From NCBI RefSeq assembly GCF_029623955.1, contig NZ_JARSBP010000006.1:1-64000 (forward strand): a stretch of 64,000 bases of DNA, read 5' to 3'. Source of the DNA: Mycobacterium sp. 236(2023). GTDB lineage: Bacteria > Actinomycetota > Actinomycetes > Mycobacteriales > Mycobacteriaceae. The first letter of the stretch is position 1. Every line of letters begins with the position of its first letter. Positions 1-7,603 of this stretch are shown piece after piece. The notes under the pieces were generated by a model. The model was given only the letters and a program-made list of their open reading frames with translations, was not told the origin of the DNA and did no database searches. Position numbers and translations under genes: made by a program.

Positions 1-183
1 AAATCCTCCTGGTACGGCGACTGCCTACCCGAACGCGACTTCCCCACCCTCATCAGCCTCTACCTCCAAGGCCGCTTCCCCCTCGACAAATTCGTCTCCG
101 AACGCATCACCCTCGACCACATCGAAGACGCCTTCCACAAAATGCACAACGGCGAAGTCCTACGCTCCGTGGTGGTCCTCTGA
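1..183 (+). CDS. mscR: S-(hydroxymethyl)mycothiol dehydrogenase, C-terminal fragment
   Basis: The first 60 codons read in frame from base 1 to TGA at 181-183 and form the C-terminus of a zinc-dependent medium-chain alcohol dehydrogenase (ends with the typical ITLDHIEDAF and VLRSVVVL). The rest of the gene lies outside the window. The assignment to the mycothiol-dependent formaldehyde/nitrosomycothiol dehydrogenase MscR is an inference from the next gene: in M. tuberculosis mscR (Rv2259) is followed directly by a homologous metallo-beta-lactamase-fold gene (Rv2260). The stop overlaps the next ATG by one base (TGATG), so translation of the two is probably coupled. Confidence 0.75.
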   Translation, partial: KSSWYGDCLPERDFPTLISLYLQGRFPLDKFVSERITLDHIEDAFHKMHNGEVLRSVVVL

Positions 184-806
184 TGGCCAACATTCAGCGA
201 CTGGTCACCAGCGGCACCTTCGAGCTCGACGGCGGCAGCTGGGACGTCGACAACAACATCTGGTTGGTCGGCGACGACAAGGAGGTCGTGGTGTTCGACG
301 CGGCCCACACCGCCGAGCCGATCATCGAGGCGGTCAACGGCCGCCACGTGGTCGCGGTGGTGTGCACGCACGGGCACAACGACCATGTGACGGTGGCTCC
401 GCAGCTCGGTGAGGCGCTCGACGCGCCCGTTCTGCTGCATCCCGCCGATGACGTGTTGTGGCGAATGACGCATCCGGACAAGGACTTCCGCGGGGTGTCC
501 GACGGTCTGGCGTTGACGGTCGGCGGCATCGAGTTGCGAGCACTGCACACGCCGGGACACTCCCCCGGTTCGGTGTGCTGGCATGCACCCGAGCTGGGCG
601 CCGTGATCAGCGGGGACACGCTGTTCCAGGGCGGTCCCGGCGCGACGGGGCGATCCTTCTCTGACTTCCCGACCATCCTGGAGTCGATCTCGGGCCGGCT
701 CGGGAAGCTGCCGGGCGAGACCGTGGTCTACACGGGGCACGGCGACACGACGACCGTCGGCGACGAGATCGTGCACTACGACGAGTGGGTGTCGCGCGGC
801 AGCTGA
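183..806 (+). CDS. MBL-fold metallo-hydrolase next to mscR (Rv2260-like)
   Basis: This is a 207-residue metallo-beta-lactamase-fold hydrolase. The binuclear metal site is visible: THGHNDH at residues 62-68, a second histidine in HTPGHSPG at about 126, and the bridging Asp in SGDTLF at about 145, followed by YTGHGD near the C-terminus. The fold resembles glyoxalase II, which hydrolyses thioesters. Its start overlaps the stop of the mycothiol dehydrogenase. A plausible role, inferred from that pairing, is hydrolysis of the S-formylmycothiol made by MscR in formaldehyde detoxification. No signal peptide is seen, so it is probably cytoplasmic. Confidence 0.88.
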   Translation: MANIQRLVTSGTFELDGGSWDVDNNIWLVGDDKEVVVFDAAHTAEPIIEAVNGRHVVAVVCTHGHNDHVTVAPQLGEALDAPVLLHPADDVLWRMTHPDKDFRGVSDGLALTVGGIELRALHTPGHSPGSVCWHAPELGAVISGDTLFQGGPGATGRSFSDFPTILESISGRLGKLPGETVVYTGHGDTTTVGDEIVHYDEWVSRGS

Positions 807-828
807 ACGGTCAATCAGGCTTGAACCG

Positions 829-1424
829 TTACCCCTCGAGGACGCGCCGTTTCTCGGATTCGAATTCGGCCTCGGTCAGCGCGCCGGAATCGCGCAGCGC
901 GGCAAGTGTCTTGAGCTGTTCGACGCGCACGCCGTGGTCGGTGGGCTGATAGCTGTCGACCGGGGGCCCGTCGACCCACGGCATCCAGGCCGGTGAGGTG
1001 TCGCGGCCGAACGCCAGTTGCGGGTTGATGTAGCCGTCGACGGTGCCGCCGGTCTCGATGTCGTAGACGCCGGCTTCGGCGATCTGGAGAGTCCACACCC
1101 GCACGCGCACATCGTTGTTCACCGACGTCACCGAACCTGCCGCCCGGCTCAGACCGGGGTCGGGCAGGCCGTCCTGCCCCCGATGCTGAGCCGCAGCGGC
1201 GGCACAGGGAAACCGCCGTCGGAGCTACCGGTCACCGCGGTGTGGAAGTTGACCGTCACCTCGCCCTCGGGCAGATGGAGGCTGCCCGATCCGGGGACCG
1301 GAATTTCGCCGTAGGCGTCGAAGTCGTCGAACAGGAATACGCCGAGCATCAACGACACGATCAGGCCACCACCACCAACGACGAGCGTGCACACCGCGGT
1401 GATCGCCGCGATCTTCGGTTGCAC
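829..1424 (-). pseudogene. Membrane-anchored SHOCT-domain protein, broken by a -1 frameshift
   Basis: Two adjacent minus-strand reading frames make one protein. The upstream half (GTG at 1424, stop at 1149) has a membrane segment near residues 7-30 followed by an extracytoplasmic-looking domain. The downstream half (frame open to 829) continues it and ends in a SHOCT motif (LAALRDSGALTEAEFE). Between them lies a run of five C at 1177-1181 (five G on the coding strand). If the run had six, the frame would continue without a stop from IGG through QDGLPDP into TSVNNDVRV. This is therefore a one-base deletion in a homopolymer, either a real mutation or a sequencing error. The restored protein is about 198 residues; its function is unknown. 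Confidence 0.8.
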
Positions 1425-1465
1425 GAGCGCACGTTCGGCGGCGCGTTTGCCGCACGGGTACTACC

Positions 1466-2551
1466 GTGACAGAGATGGCTGAGTCGAGCATCGTCGTGCG
1501 GCCGGAGCCGAAAGACAGCGGCTCCTACAGCGCCGCGAACCGGCTGCAGGCCGCCGGGCTCGCGCCGGCGATCGCCGTGTTCGAGAAGGCGGCGGCGGAG
1601 GTACCGATCCCCAAACCGCCTCAACCGATCGTCGTCGCCGACTACGGCGCATCCAACGGACTCAATTCGCTTCTCCCGATCGGTGCCGCAATCTCTGTGC
1701 TGCGCAAGCGAACCCGCCCCGAGCACTCGGTGTTGGTGGCGCACACCGACAGTCCCGACAACGACTTCACCGAGATGTTCCACAACCTGGAGCACGACCC
1801 CGACGCCTACCTGGCCAAGGACCGCGCGACTTTCGCCTCGGCGGTCGGAAGATCGTTCTACTCGCAGATCCTGCCGTCCAACAGCGTCAATCTGGGATGG
1901 AGCGCGTGGGCGATTCACTGGCTGAGCCGGGTCCCCTGCGACATCGATGGTCACATCCAGGTCAATCAGTGCTCCGACGAGTCGGTTCGGTCGGCCTTCG
2001 CCAGGCAGGCCGCACATGACTGGCACGAGTTCGTCGCGTTCCGCGGCCGCGAGTTGTGCCCCGGCGGACGGCTGGTCGTGATGACGATGGCGATCGCCGA
2101 GGACGGTGAGTTCGGCTACCGGCCGTTGTTGGCGGCGATGGTGGACGCGCTCGCCGAACTGGCGGGAAGCGGGGTGATCACCGACGACGAGGTTGCCGCG
2201 ATGTGCGTTCCGACGGTCGGGCGCCGCGCGGCCGATTTCGCGGCGCCGTTCGCCCCGTCGGGGCGGTTCGAACAACTCTCGATCGACCACCTCGAGGTTT
2301 TCGACGCCGAGGACCGTTTCTGGGATCGCTATCGGATCGACGGCGACGCACGGGGTTTCGGCACCAAGTGGGCGGGGTTCGCGCGGGCCGCGGTGTTCCC
2401 CGCGTTGCTGCCCGCCCTCGGCGGCGAGCCGTCCCGGGCGACGGAGTTCTTCGATCGGCTGGAAGCCGGCGTTCTCGAGCGGTTGGCGGCAGCTCCGGAA
2501 CGGATGCAGATTCCGCTGGCCCACGTGGTCCTGGTCAAGCGCACGTCCTAG
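1466..2551 (+). CDS. SABATH-like SAM-dependent carboxyl methyltransferase
   Basis: This 361-residue protein shows the signatures of the SABATH (salicylate/jasmonate carboxyl methyltransferase) family, best known from plants: SGSYSAAN near residues 18-25 matches the plant SYAxNS element, DYGASNGLNSL at 59-69 is the SAM-binding loop, and NDFTEMFHNL, SFYSQILP and AIHWLSRVP follow the plant order of NDFN, GSFY and SLHWLS. Such enzymes methylate carboxyl groups of small acids. The start is GTG 1466 or the ATG three codons later. Its TAG shares the CTAG palindrome at 2548-2551 with the stop of the converging gene. The substrate cannot be told from the sequence. Confidence 0.75.
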   Translation: MTEMAESSIVVRPEPKDSGSYSAANRLQAAGLAPAIAVFEKAAAEVPIPKPPQPIVVADYGASNGLNSLLPIGAAISVLRKRTRPEHSVLVAHTDSPDNDFTEMFHNLEHDPDAYLAKDRATFASAVGRSFYSQILPSNSVNLGWSAWAIHWLSRVPCDIDGHIQVNQCSDESVRSAFARQAAHDWHEFVAFRGRELCPGGRLVVMTMAIAEDGEFGYRPLLAAMVDALAELAGSGVITDDEVAAMCVPTVGRRAADFAAPFAPSGRFEQLSIDHLEVFDAEDRFWDRYRIDGDARGFGTKWAGFARAAVFPALLPALGGEPSRATEFFDRLEAGVLERLAAAPERMQIPLAHVVLVKRTS

Positions 2552-3633
2552 CGGATGGTCCCCACCCCGGGGATCAGCGGGAGGTCCAGCGCGGTGACCC
2601 ACCCGGGCGACAGGTCGTTGACGGCGGGTACCGCGTTGAGCGCCCGCAGTCCGGTGGACAGGCACCCCGCAGCCGCGGCGTCACGCCCGGAACCGTCGGT
2701 GAACCGGAAGGCCGTCTCCTGGAAGATGCTCGGGGTGCCCTCGATGTCGACGCGGTACACGTCGTTCTCGTTGCCCGACGGCCACTCCGGTGCGGCGTCG
2801 TTGCCGATCCGGTTGACGTGCTCCAGTTGGATCCGGGTCTCCCCCTGGTACACCCCGTTGATGGTGAACCGGACTGCGGCGACGTTCCCGGGCGCGATGA
2901 TGCCCTTGGCGGTCTTGCGTTCGTCGGGCGTCACCCACTTCTCCCACGTCGTGGTGATCTCGTCGAGCATGATCCCCGCCGCGTGCGCGATCATCGGAAC
3001 CGTTGCACCCCAGGCGAATACCAGGATGTCGGAGTTCTCCAACATCGGCGTGAACTCGGGCGGCTTGCCGATGCCCATCTCGCGGTCGTAGTCGCCTTCG
3101 TAGTTCGTGTAGTCGAGCAGTTCGGAGGCGCGTACCTTGCGGACCTCCGAACACAGACCCATCAACGTCATCGGGAACAGGTCGTTGGCGAACCCGGGAT
3201 CGATGCCCGTCGTGAAGCACGACGACTCACCCAGCTCGCACGCCACGGTGATCGGTTCGATCCAGTTGGGCGGGTTGAGGTGCATGGTCGGCCAGATCCA
3301 CGGTGTCATCGACGTGGAGCACACGTCGATACCAGCCCGCAGGAAGCGGGTGATCAGCTCGATGTTGGCGTCGGCGCGCGCGGCGGTCGGACCGTAGTGC
3401 ACCAGCGCGTCGGGCTTCAGCGCGATCAGCGCGTCCACGTCGTCGGTCGCCGTCAGCCCGAGATCCCTACCGAGGCCGCAGATCTCACCGACGTCGCGAC
3501 CGACCTTGTCGGGGTTGCTGACGCCGACCCCCACCAATTCGAACCTCGGGTGTTTGACCACCTCGGCGATCACCATCTTGCCGACGAAGCCGGTCCCCCA
3601 GATCACCACGCGTTTCACGTCGGATCCCGCCAT
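2548..3633 (-). CDS. Dihydrodipicolinate-reductase-like NAD(P)-binding protein
   Basis: The roughly 361-residue protein opens with a Rossmann nucleotide-binding motif (VVIWGTGFVGKMV), then SNPDKVGRDVGE, characteristic of the dihydrodipicolinate reductase-like / 2,4-diaminopentanoate dehydrogenase-like group that is expanded in mycobacteria. It is not the lysine-pathway DapB, which is shorter. ATG 3633 is chosen because it forms a TGATG overlap with the stop of the upstream secreted-protein gene; an ATG three codons upstream also exists. A paralogue lies at 15200-16273 beside a Rieske oxygenase. The substrate is unknown; reductase or dehydrogenase activity is inferred from the fold only. Confidence 0.8.
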   Translation of the reverse strand: MAGSDVKRVVIWGTGFVGKMVIAEVVKHPRFELVGVGVSNPDKVGRDVGEICGLGRDLGLTATDDVDALIALKPDALVHYGPTAARADANIELITRFLRAGIDVCSTSMTPWIWPTMHLNPPNWIEPITVACELGESSCFTTGIDPGFANDLFPMTLMGLCSEVRKVRASELLDYTNYEGDYDREMGIGKPPEFTPMLENSDILVFAWGATVPMIAHAAGIMLDEITTTWEKWVTPDERKTAKGIIAPGNVAAVRFTINGVYQGETRIQLEHVNRIGNDAAPEWPSGNENDVYRVDIEGTPSIFQETAFRFTDGSGRDAAAAGCLSTGLRALNAVPAVNDLSPGWVTALDLPLIPGVGTIR

Positions 3634-4148
3634 CAGAAGCACCGCCGCAGGCCGCCGGGCTCACAGATCAGCGGGTACAGATCGACCGGGATCGGGAGCG
3701 GCTCCTTGAACGACAGCGTGAACGGAATGTCGATGATCGAGGGCGCCAGACCGCATCCTCCGCTGTGCGAGATGCTGCGCGTTCCTGAGGTTTCGTTGAA
3801 CGTGAATACCTCGACCGTCGGTGCGGTCGTGCCGTCCGGGCACTCCATCCCGTCGTTCTTGGGCGTCGTGAAACTCCACCTGCCGCCGACCTGCCGCGCG
3901 TCGCCGCCGGTCAGTCCGTCGGACGGGCCGACGTGGATCTGGCAGGCGACGGGGAGCTCGAGATTCACCCGGAGATCGCCGACCGTCGGGACGCACGACG
4001 GGTAGAGCGTCCACGTCCCGGTCTGCCCGTCGGACACATAGTTGTAGACGCCTTGCATCACCGGCGTGTCCGCCTGGGCAGGGCCGGCTACACCTACGGA
4101 AGCACCAGCCAGGACGGCGACCGCGGCCATACCGCGCAGCATCAACAT
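3633..4148 (-). CDS. Secreted protein of unknown function
   Basis: This 171-residue protein has a clear Sec signal peptide: MLMLRG start, hydrophobic core AAVAVLAGASVGVAG, cleavage expected after AQA. The mature part is beta-rich with four scattered cysteines (PSCVP, VACQI, MECPD, GGCGL), suggesting disulphides outside the membrane, and a fifth close to the end. The type is common in mycobacteria, but I do not recognise a named family. The frame is open to 4280, but the signal peptide places the start at ATG 4148 (or 4142). It is translationally coupled to the downstream reductase-like gene (TGATG at 3631-3635) and lies divergent to the peptide importer. Confidence 0.75.
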   Translation of the reverse strand: MLMLRGMAAVAVLAGASVGVAGPAQADTPVMQGVYNYVSDGQTGTWTLYPSCVPTVGDLRVNLELPVACQIHVGPSDGLTGGDARQVGGRWSFTTPKNDGMECPDGTTAPTVEVFTFNETSGTRSISHSGGCGLAPSIIDIPFTLSFKEPLPIPVDLYPLICEPGGLRRCF

Positions 4149-4232
4149 GCCAGGCAGTATTCCACCACCGCGTTTTGCCGTTCGGGCCTTCGGGTAGACA
4201 ACCCGCAACTGCAACTTATCCCGGGGTGGTTG

Positions 4233-4278
4233 GCATATGGCGAGAGCGGCGGTGCGTGCCGCTGTTCTCGCCATATGC
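4233..4278. promoter_or_regulatory. Large inverted repeat over the start codon of the importer gene
   Basis: Thirteen-base perfect inverted arms (GCATATGGCGAGA at 4233-4245, complement at 4266-4278) enclose a further GCGGC/GCCGC pairing. In mRNA this would be an 18-bp stem with a 3-base bulge and a 7-base loop. The ATG of the solute-binding protein (4237) is inside the left arm, so a folded transcript would hide the start; as DNA it is a possible operator. It encodes part of the signal peptide, so part of the symmetry may be coincidence. Confidence 0.55.
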
Positions 4279-5775
4279 ACTCTCTTGACGGTTCTGACGG
4301 GTTGTTCGACCGGGGAGCGGGTCGACCTCGGGCAGGGCGCGGCCGGTTCGCTGATCGTCGCGATCGCCGGCGAACCGGATCAGCTCGACCCACACAAGAC
4401 GTCGGCGTACTTCTCGTTCGAGGTTCTCGAGAATGTCTACGACACCCTGGTTGAACCCGACGCGAACCTGCAGATGCAGCCGGCGCTCGCCGAGTCCTGG
4501 GAGGTCAGCCCCGACCAACTGACCTGGACGTTTCACCTGCGCCCCGGGGTGTCGTTCCACGATGGCACTCCGCTGACGGCCGACGACGTCGTGTTCTCGT
4601 ACCGCCGGATCATCGACGAAGAGCTGACAAACTCCGACAAGTTCAGCTCGATCACCGCCGTCGAATCGCCCGATCCGGCAACGGTGGTTCTGCGGCTGGA
4701 CCGGCCGACCCCGAACATGCTGACCAACCTCGGCGGCTTCAAGGGAATGGCCATCGTGTCGCGCGCCAACGTCGAGAGCGGACAGATCGCCACCCATCCC
4801 GTCGGCACCGGTCCGTTCAGCTTCCTCGGCCAGAAAAGCGGTGACTCGATCTCGCTGGGCGCCAACCCGAACTACTGGGACGGACCGCCGGGCGTGTCCG
4901 GAGTGACGTTCCGGTTCATCTCCGAACCGTCGACGGCGCTCTCGGCGCTGCAGGCCGGCGAGATCGACTGGACCGACTCCGTGCCCCCGCAGCGCGTCAC
5001 GCAACTGCGCGATGACGACTCGCTGGAACTGGCCGTCACCCCGAGCAACGACTACTGGTATCTCGCACTCAACGAGGCGCGGGAACCGTGGAACGACGTG
5101 CGGGTGCGTCAGGCCATCGCCTACGCCATCGACCGGGATGCGATCGTGCAGGCCACCAGCTACGGCACCGCTGCGAAGAACCAGCTCGCCATCCCCGAGG
5201 GCAACCCGTGGTTCACGCCGTACGACCGGTACAGCTCGGGCGGACTCGACAAGGCGCGAGAATTGTTGCAGGAGGCCGGTGCCCAGCCATCGAACCTCGA
5301 CATGCTCGTCACCACCGAGTATCCCGAAACGGTCACCGCGGCTCAGATCATCGCCGACAACCTTGCACCGCTGGGCATCACGGTCAACATCCGCACCGTC
5401 GACTTCGCGACCTGGCTCGACGAACAGAATTCCGGCAACTTCGACATGCTGATGATGGGGTGGCTCGGCAACATCGACCCCGACGACTTCTACTACGCCC
5501 AGCACCACACCGACGGCACCAGCAACGCGCAGAAGTTCTCCAACCGAGAGGTCGACCGTCTACTCGACGCGGGGCGCGTCGAAATCGACGAGTCGACAAG
5601 GAAATCCGATTACGCGAAGGCTGCGACGCTGATCGCCGATGAGGTCAGCTACATCTACCTGTACAACCCGTCGGTGATCCAGGCGTGGAGTCCGGCACTG
5701 TCCGGCTACGAAGCACGCCGCGACGGCGCGGTCCGGTTCCGCACCGCGACGCTGAACGAGGACGGTGGGGCGTGA
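4237..5775 (+). CDS. Peptide ABC importer, solute-binding lipoprotein (SBP_bac_5)
   Basis: This 512-residue lipoprotein belongs to the DppA/OppA/nickel-binding class. A basic start (MARAAVRAA), hydrophobic stretch and lipobox VLTGC (Cys23) give lipid anchoring outside the membrane. The mature domain begins with LIVAIAGEPDQLDPHKTS, followed by the family signature LAESWEVSPDQLTWTFHLRPG and VSFHDGTPLTADDVVFS. It captures the substrate for the two permeases and the fused ATPase encoded directly downstream (GTGA overlap). Substrates of this class are usually oligopeptides but can be metals or sugars; nothing here decides. An inverted repeat covers the start codon. Confidence 0.93.
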   Translation: MARAAVRAAVLAICTLLTVLTGCSTGERVDLGQGAAGSLIVAIAGEPDQLDPHKTSAYFSFEVLENVYDTLVEPDANLQMQPALAESWEVSPDQLTWTFHLRPGVSFHDGTPLTADDVVFSYRRIIDEELTNSDKFSSITAVESPDPATVVLRLDRPTPNMLTNLGGFKGMAIVSRANVESGQIATHPVGTGPFSFLGQKSGDSISLGANPNYWDGPPGVSGVTFRFISEPSTALSALQAGEIDWTDSVPPQRVTQLRDDDSLELAVTPSNDYWYLALNEAREPWNDVRVRQAIAYAIDRDAIVQATSYGTAAKNQLAIPEGNPWFTPYDRYSSGGLDKARELLQEAGAQPSNLDMLVTTEYPETVTAAQIIADNLAPLGITVNIRTVDFATWLDEQNSGNFDMLMMGWLGNIDPDDFYYAQHHTDGTSNAQKFSNREVDRLLDAGRVEIDESTRKSDYAKAATLIADEVSYIYLYNPSVIQAWSPALSGYEARRDGAVRFRTATLNEDGGA

Positions 5776-6728
5776 CCCATCCCATCGCCCGGTTCGTCGC
5801 CCGCAGACTGCTGTACTCGGCGGTCGTGATGTTCGGCGTGATCATCGTGGTGTTCGCGCTCGTTCACCTCGTGCCCGGAGATCCTGTCCGCATCGCACTC
5901 GGAACCCGCTACAACCCTGAGGCGTACGAAGCACTGCGCGCCGCAAGTGGACTCGACCGGCCGTTGATCTCGCAGTTCTTCGGCTACCTCGGCTCGGCAC
6001 TGACCGGCGATCTCGGCGTCAGCTTCCGCAACGGCGACCCCGTCACGGTCACGCTTCTGGAGCGGCTTCCCGCCACGCTGTCACTCGGCTTCGCGGGCAT
6101 CGTCGTCGCGTTGGCGATCGCCCTGCCCGCAGGCATCTACTCGGCGCTGCGGGAAGGCAAGCTCAGCGACGCAATCGTCCGTGTCACAAGCCAGTTCGGC
6201 GTCTCGATCCCGGACTTCTGGATGGGCATCCTGCTGATCGCGCTGTTCTCGACGGTGCTCGGCTGGCTGCCGACGTCGGGTTACCGGCCGCTGTTCGAGG
6301 ACCCGGCCGGCTGGCTGCGCCACATCATCCTGCCCGGGCTGACCATCGGGGTGGTGGCCGCGGCGATCCTGACCCGCTACGTCCGGTCGGCGGTGCTGGA
6401 GGTCGCGGGGATGGGTTATGTGCGCACCGCCCGCTCGAAAGGTCTGCCGCCGCGCGTCGTGACGTTCCGCCACACCGTGCGCAATGCGCTCGTCCCGATC
6501 CTGACCATTACCGGCATCCAGCTCGCGACGCTGCTGGGCGGGGTGATCGTCGTCGAGGTCGTGTTCGCGTGGCCGGGTCTGGGCCGCCTGGTGTTCAACG
6601 CCGTCGCGGCCCGCGACTATCCCCTGATCCAGGGCGCCGTGCTGCTGATCGCGGCGCTGTTCCTGCTGATCAATCTCATCGTCGACGTGTTGTACGCCGT
6701 CGTGGACCCGAGGATCCGGCTCGGATGA
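5772..6728 (+). CDS. Peptide ABC importer, permease 1 (DppB type)
   Basis: A 318-residue membrane protein with about six transmembrane segments: an N-terminal helix (RRLLYSAVVMFGVIIVVFAL) followed by VPGDPVRIALG, which is typical of DppB/OppB. The cytoplasmic EAA loop that contacts the ATPase is GYVRTARSKGLPPRVV...LVPI. GTG 5772 is taken as the start because it overlaps the upstream TGA (GTGA) and begins exactly at the family's N-terminus; the open frame reaches further back inside the upstream gene. Its stop overlaps the next start (ATGA). Confidence 0.93.
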   Translation: MTHPIARFVARRLLYSAVVMFGVIIVVFALVHLVPGDPVRIALGTRYNPEAYEALRAASGLDRPLISQFFGYLGSALTGDLGVSFRNGDPVTVTLLERLPATLSLGFAGIVVALAIALPAGIYSALREGKLSDAIVRVTSQFGVSIPDFWMGILLIALFSTVLGWLPTSGYRPLFEDPAGWLRHIILPGLTIGVVAAAILTRYVRSAVLEVAGMGYVRTARSKGLPPRVVTFRHTVRNALVPILTITGIQLATLLGGVIVVEVVFAWPGLGRLVFNAVAARDYPLIQGAVLLIAALFLLINLIVDVLYAVVDPRIRLG

Positions 6729-7603
6729 CGACGATCGAGAACGGGCGCCTGTCATCCTGGGGTCTGCTGGCCCGCAACCCCGTCACGCTGGTCAGCGCCG
6801 TCGTGCTGGTCGCCGTCGCGGCCGTTGCGGTGACGGCGAATTGGATCGTCCCGTACGGCGTCAACGACGTCGACGTCCCGAATGCGTTGCAGCCGCCGAG
6901 TGGTTCGCACTGGTTCGGCACCGACGAGTTGGGCCGCGACGTTCTGTCGCGGGTGCTGGTGGCCATCCAGGCCTCCATGCAGATCGCGGTGGTGAGCGTC
7001 GCATTCGCGGCGATCGTCGGTGTCGCGGTCGGTCTGATCGCCGGATACCGCGGCGGCTGGCTCGACACCGCGCTGATGCGCGTCGTGGACGTGATGTTTG
7101 CGTTCCCGGTCCTGCTGCTCGCCCTGGCGGTGGTCGCGATCCTCGGCCCCGGCGTGACGACGACCATCCTGGCGATCGGCATCGTCTATACGCCGATCTT
7201 CGCGCGCGTGGCGCGGGCCAGCACCCTCGGTGTTCGCACCGAGCCGTATGTGTCGGTGTCGCGGGCGATGGGCACCGGAGATCTGTACATCCTGCGGCGG
7301 CACATCCTGCCGAACATCGCCGGGCCGCTGATCGTGCAGACGTCGCTGTCGCTGGCGTTCGCGATTCTGTCGGAGGCCGCACTGTCCTTCCTGGGCTTGG
7401 GCATTCAGCCGCCGCAACCGTCGCTGGGCCGGATGATCTTCGATTCACAGGGCTTCGTGACGATGGCGTGGTGGATGGCTGTGTTCCCCGGCGCGGCGAT
7501 CTTCGTGATCGTGCTGGCGTTCAACCTGTTCGGCGACGGCCTGCGGGACGTGCTGGATCCCAAGCAGCGCACCACGATCGAAGCCAGGAGGCGAGAACGG
7601 TGA
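6725..7603 (+). CDS. Peptide ABC importer, permease 2 (DppC type)
   Basis: A 292-residue partner permease. After the first transmembrane helix comes the DppC hallmark HWFGTDELGRDVLSRVL, then further helices and the EAA loop VSRAMGTGDLYILRRHILPN. ATG 6725 overlaps the upstream stop, and its own stop overlaps the ATPase start. The two permeases should form the heterodimeric membrane channel. Confidence 0.93.
   Translation: MTTIENGRLSSWGLLARNPVTLVSAVVLVAVAAVAVTANWIVPYGVNDVDVPNALQPPSGSHWFGTDELGRDVLSRVLVAIQASMQIAVVSVAFAAIVGVAVGLIAGYRGGWLDTALMRVVDVMFAFPVLLLALAVVAILGPGVTTTILAIGIVYTPIFARVARASTLGVRTEPYVSVSRAMGTGDLYILRRHILPNIAGPLIVQTSLSLAFAILSEAALSFLGLGIQPPQPSLGRMIFDSQGFVTMAWWMAVFPGAAIFVIVLAFNLFGDGLRDVLDPKQRTTIEARRRER

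Noticed and set aside
2203..4005. 600-codon plus-strand open frame
   Set aside because: Lies antisense to two genes with clear families; long antisense frames are expected at this GC content.
4216..5508. 430-codon minus-strand frame opposite the peptide-binding lipoprotein
   Set aside because: Composition is Arg/Val/Gly shadow sequence and the plus strand encodes a textbook SBP_bac_5 protein.
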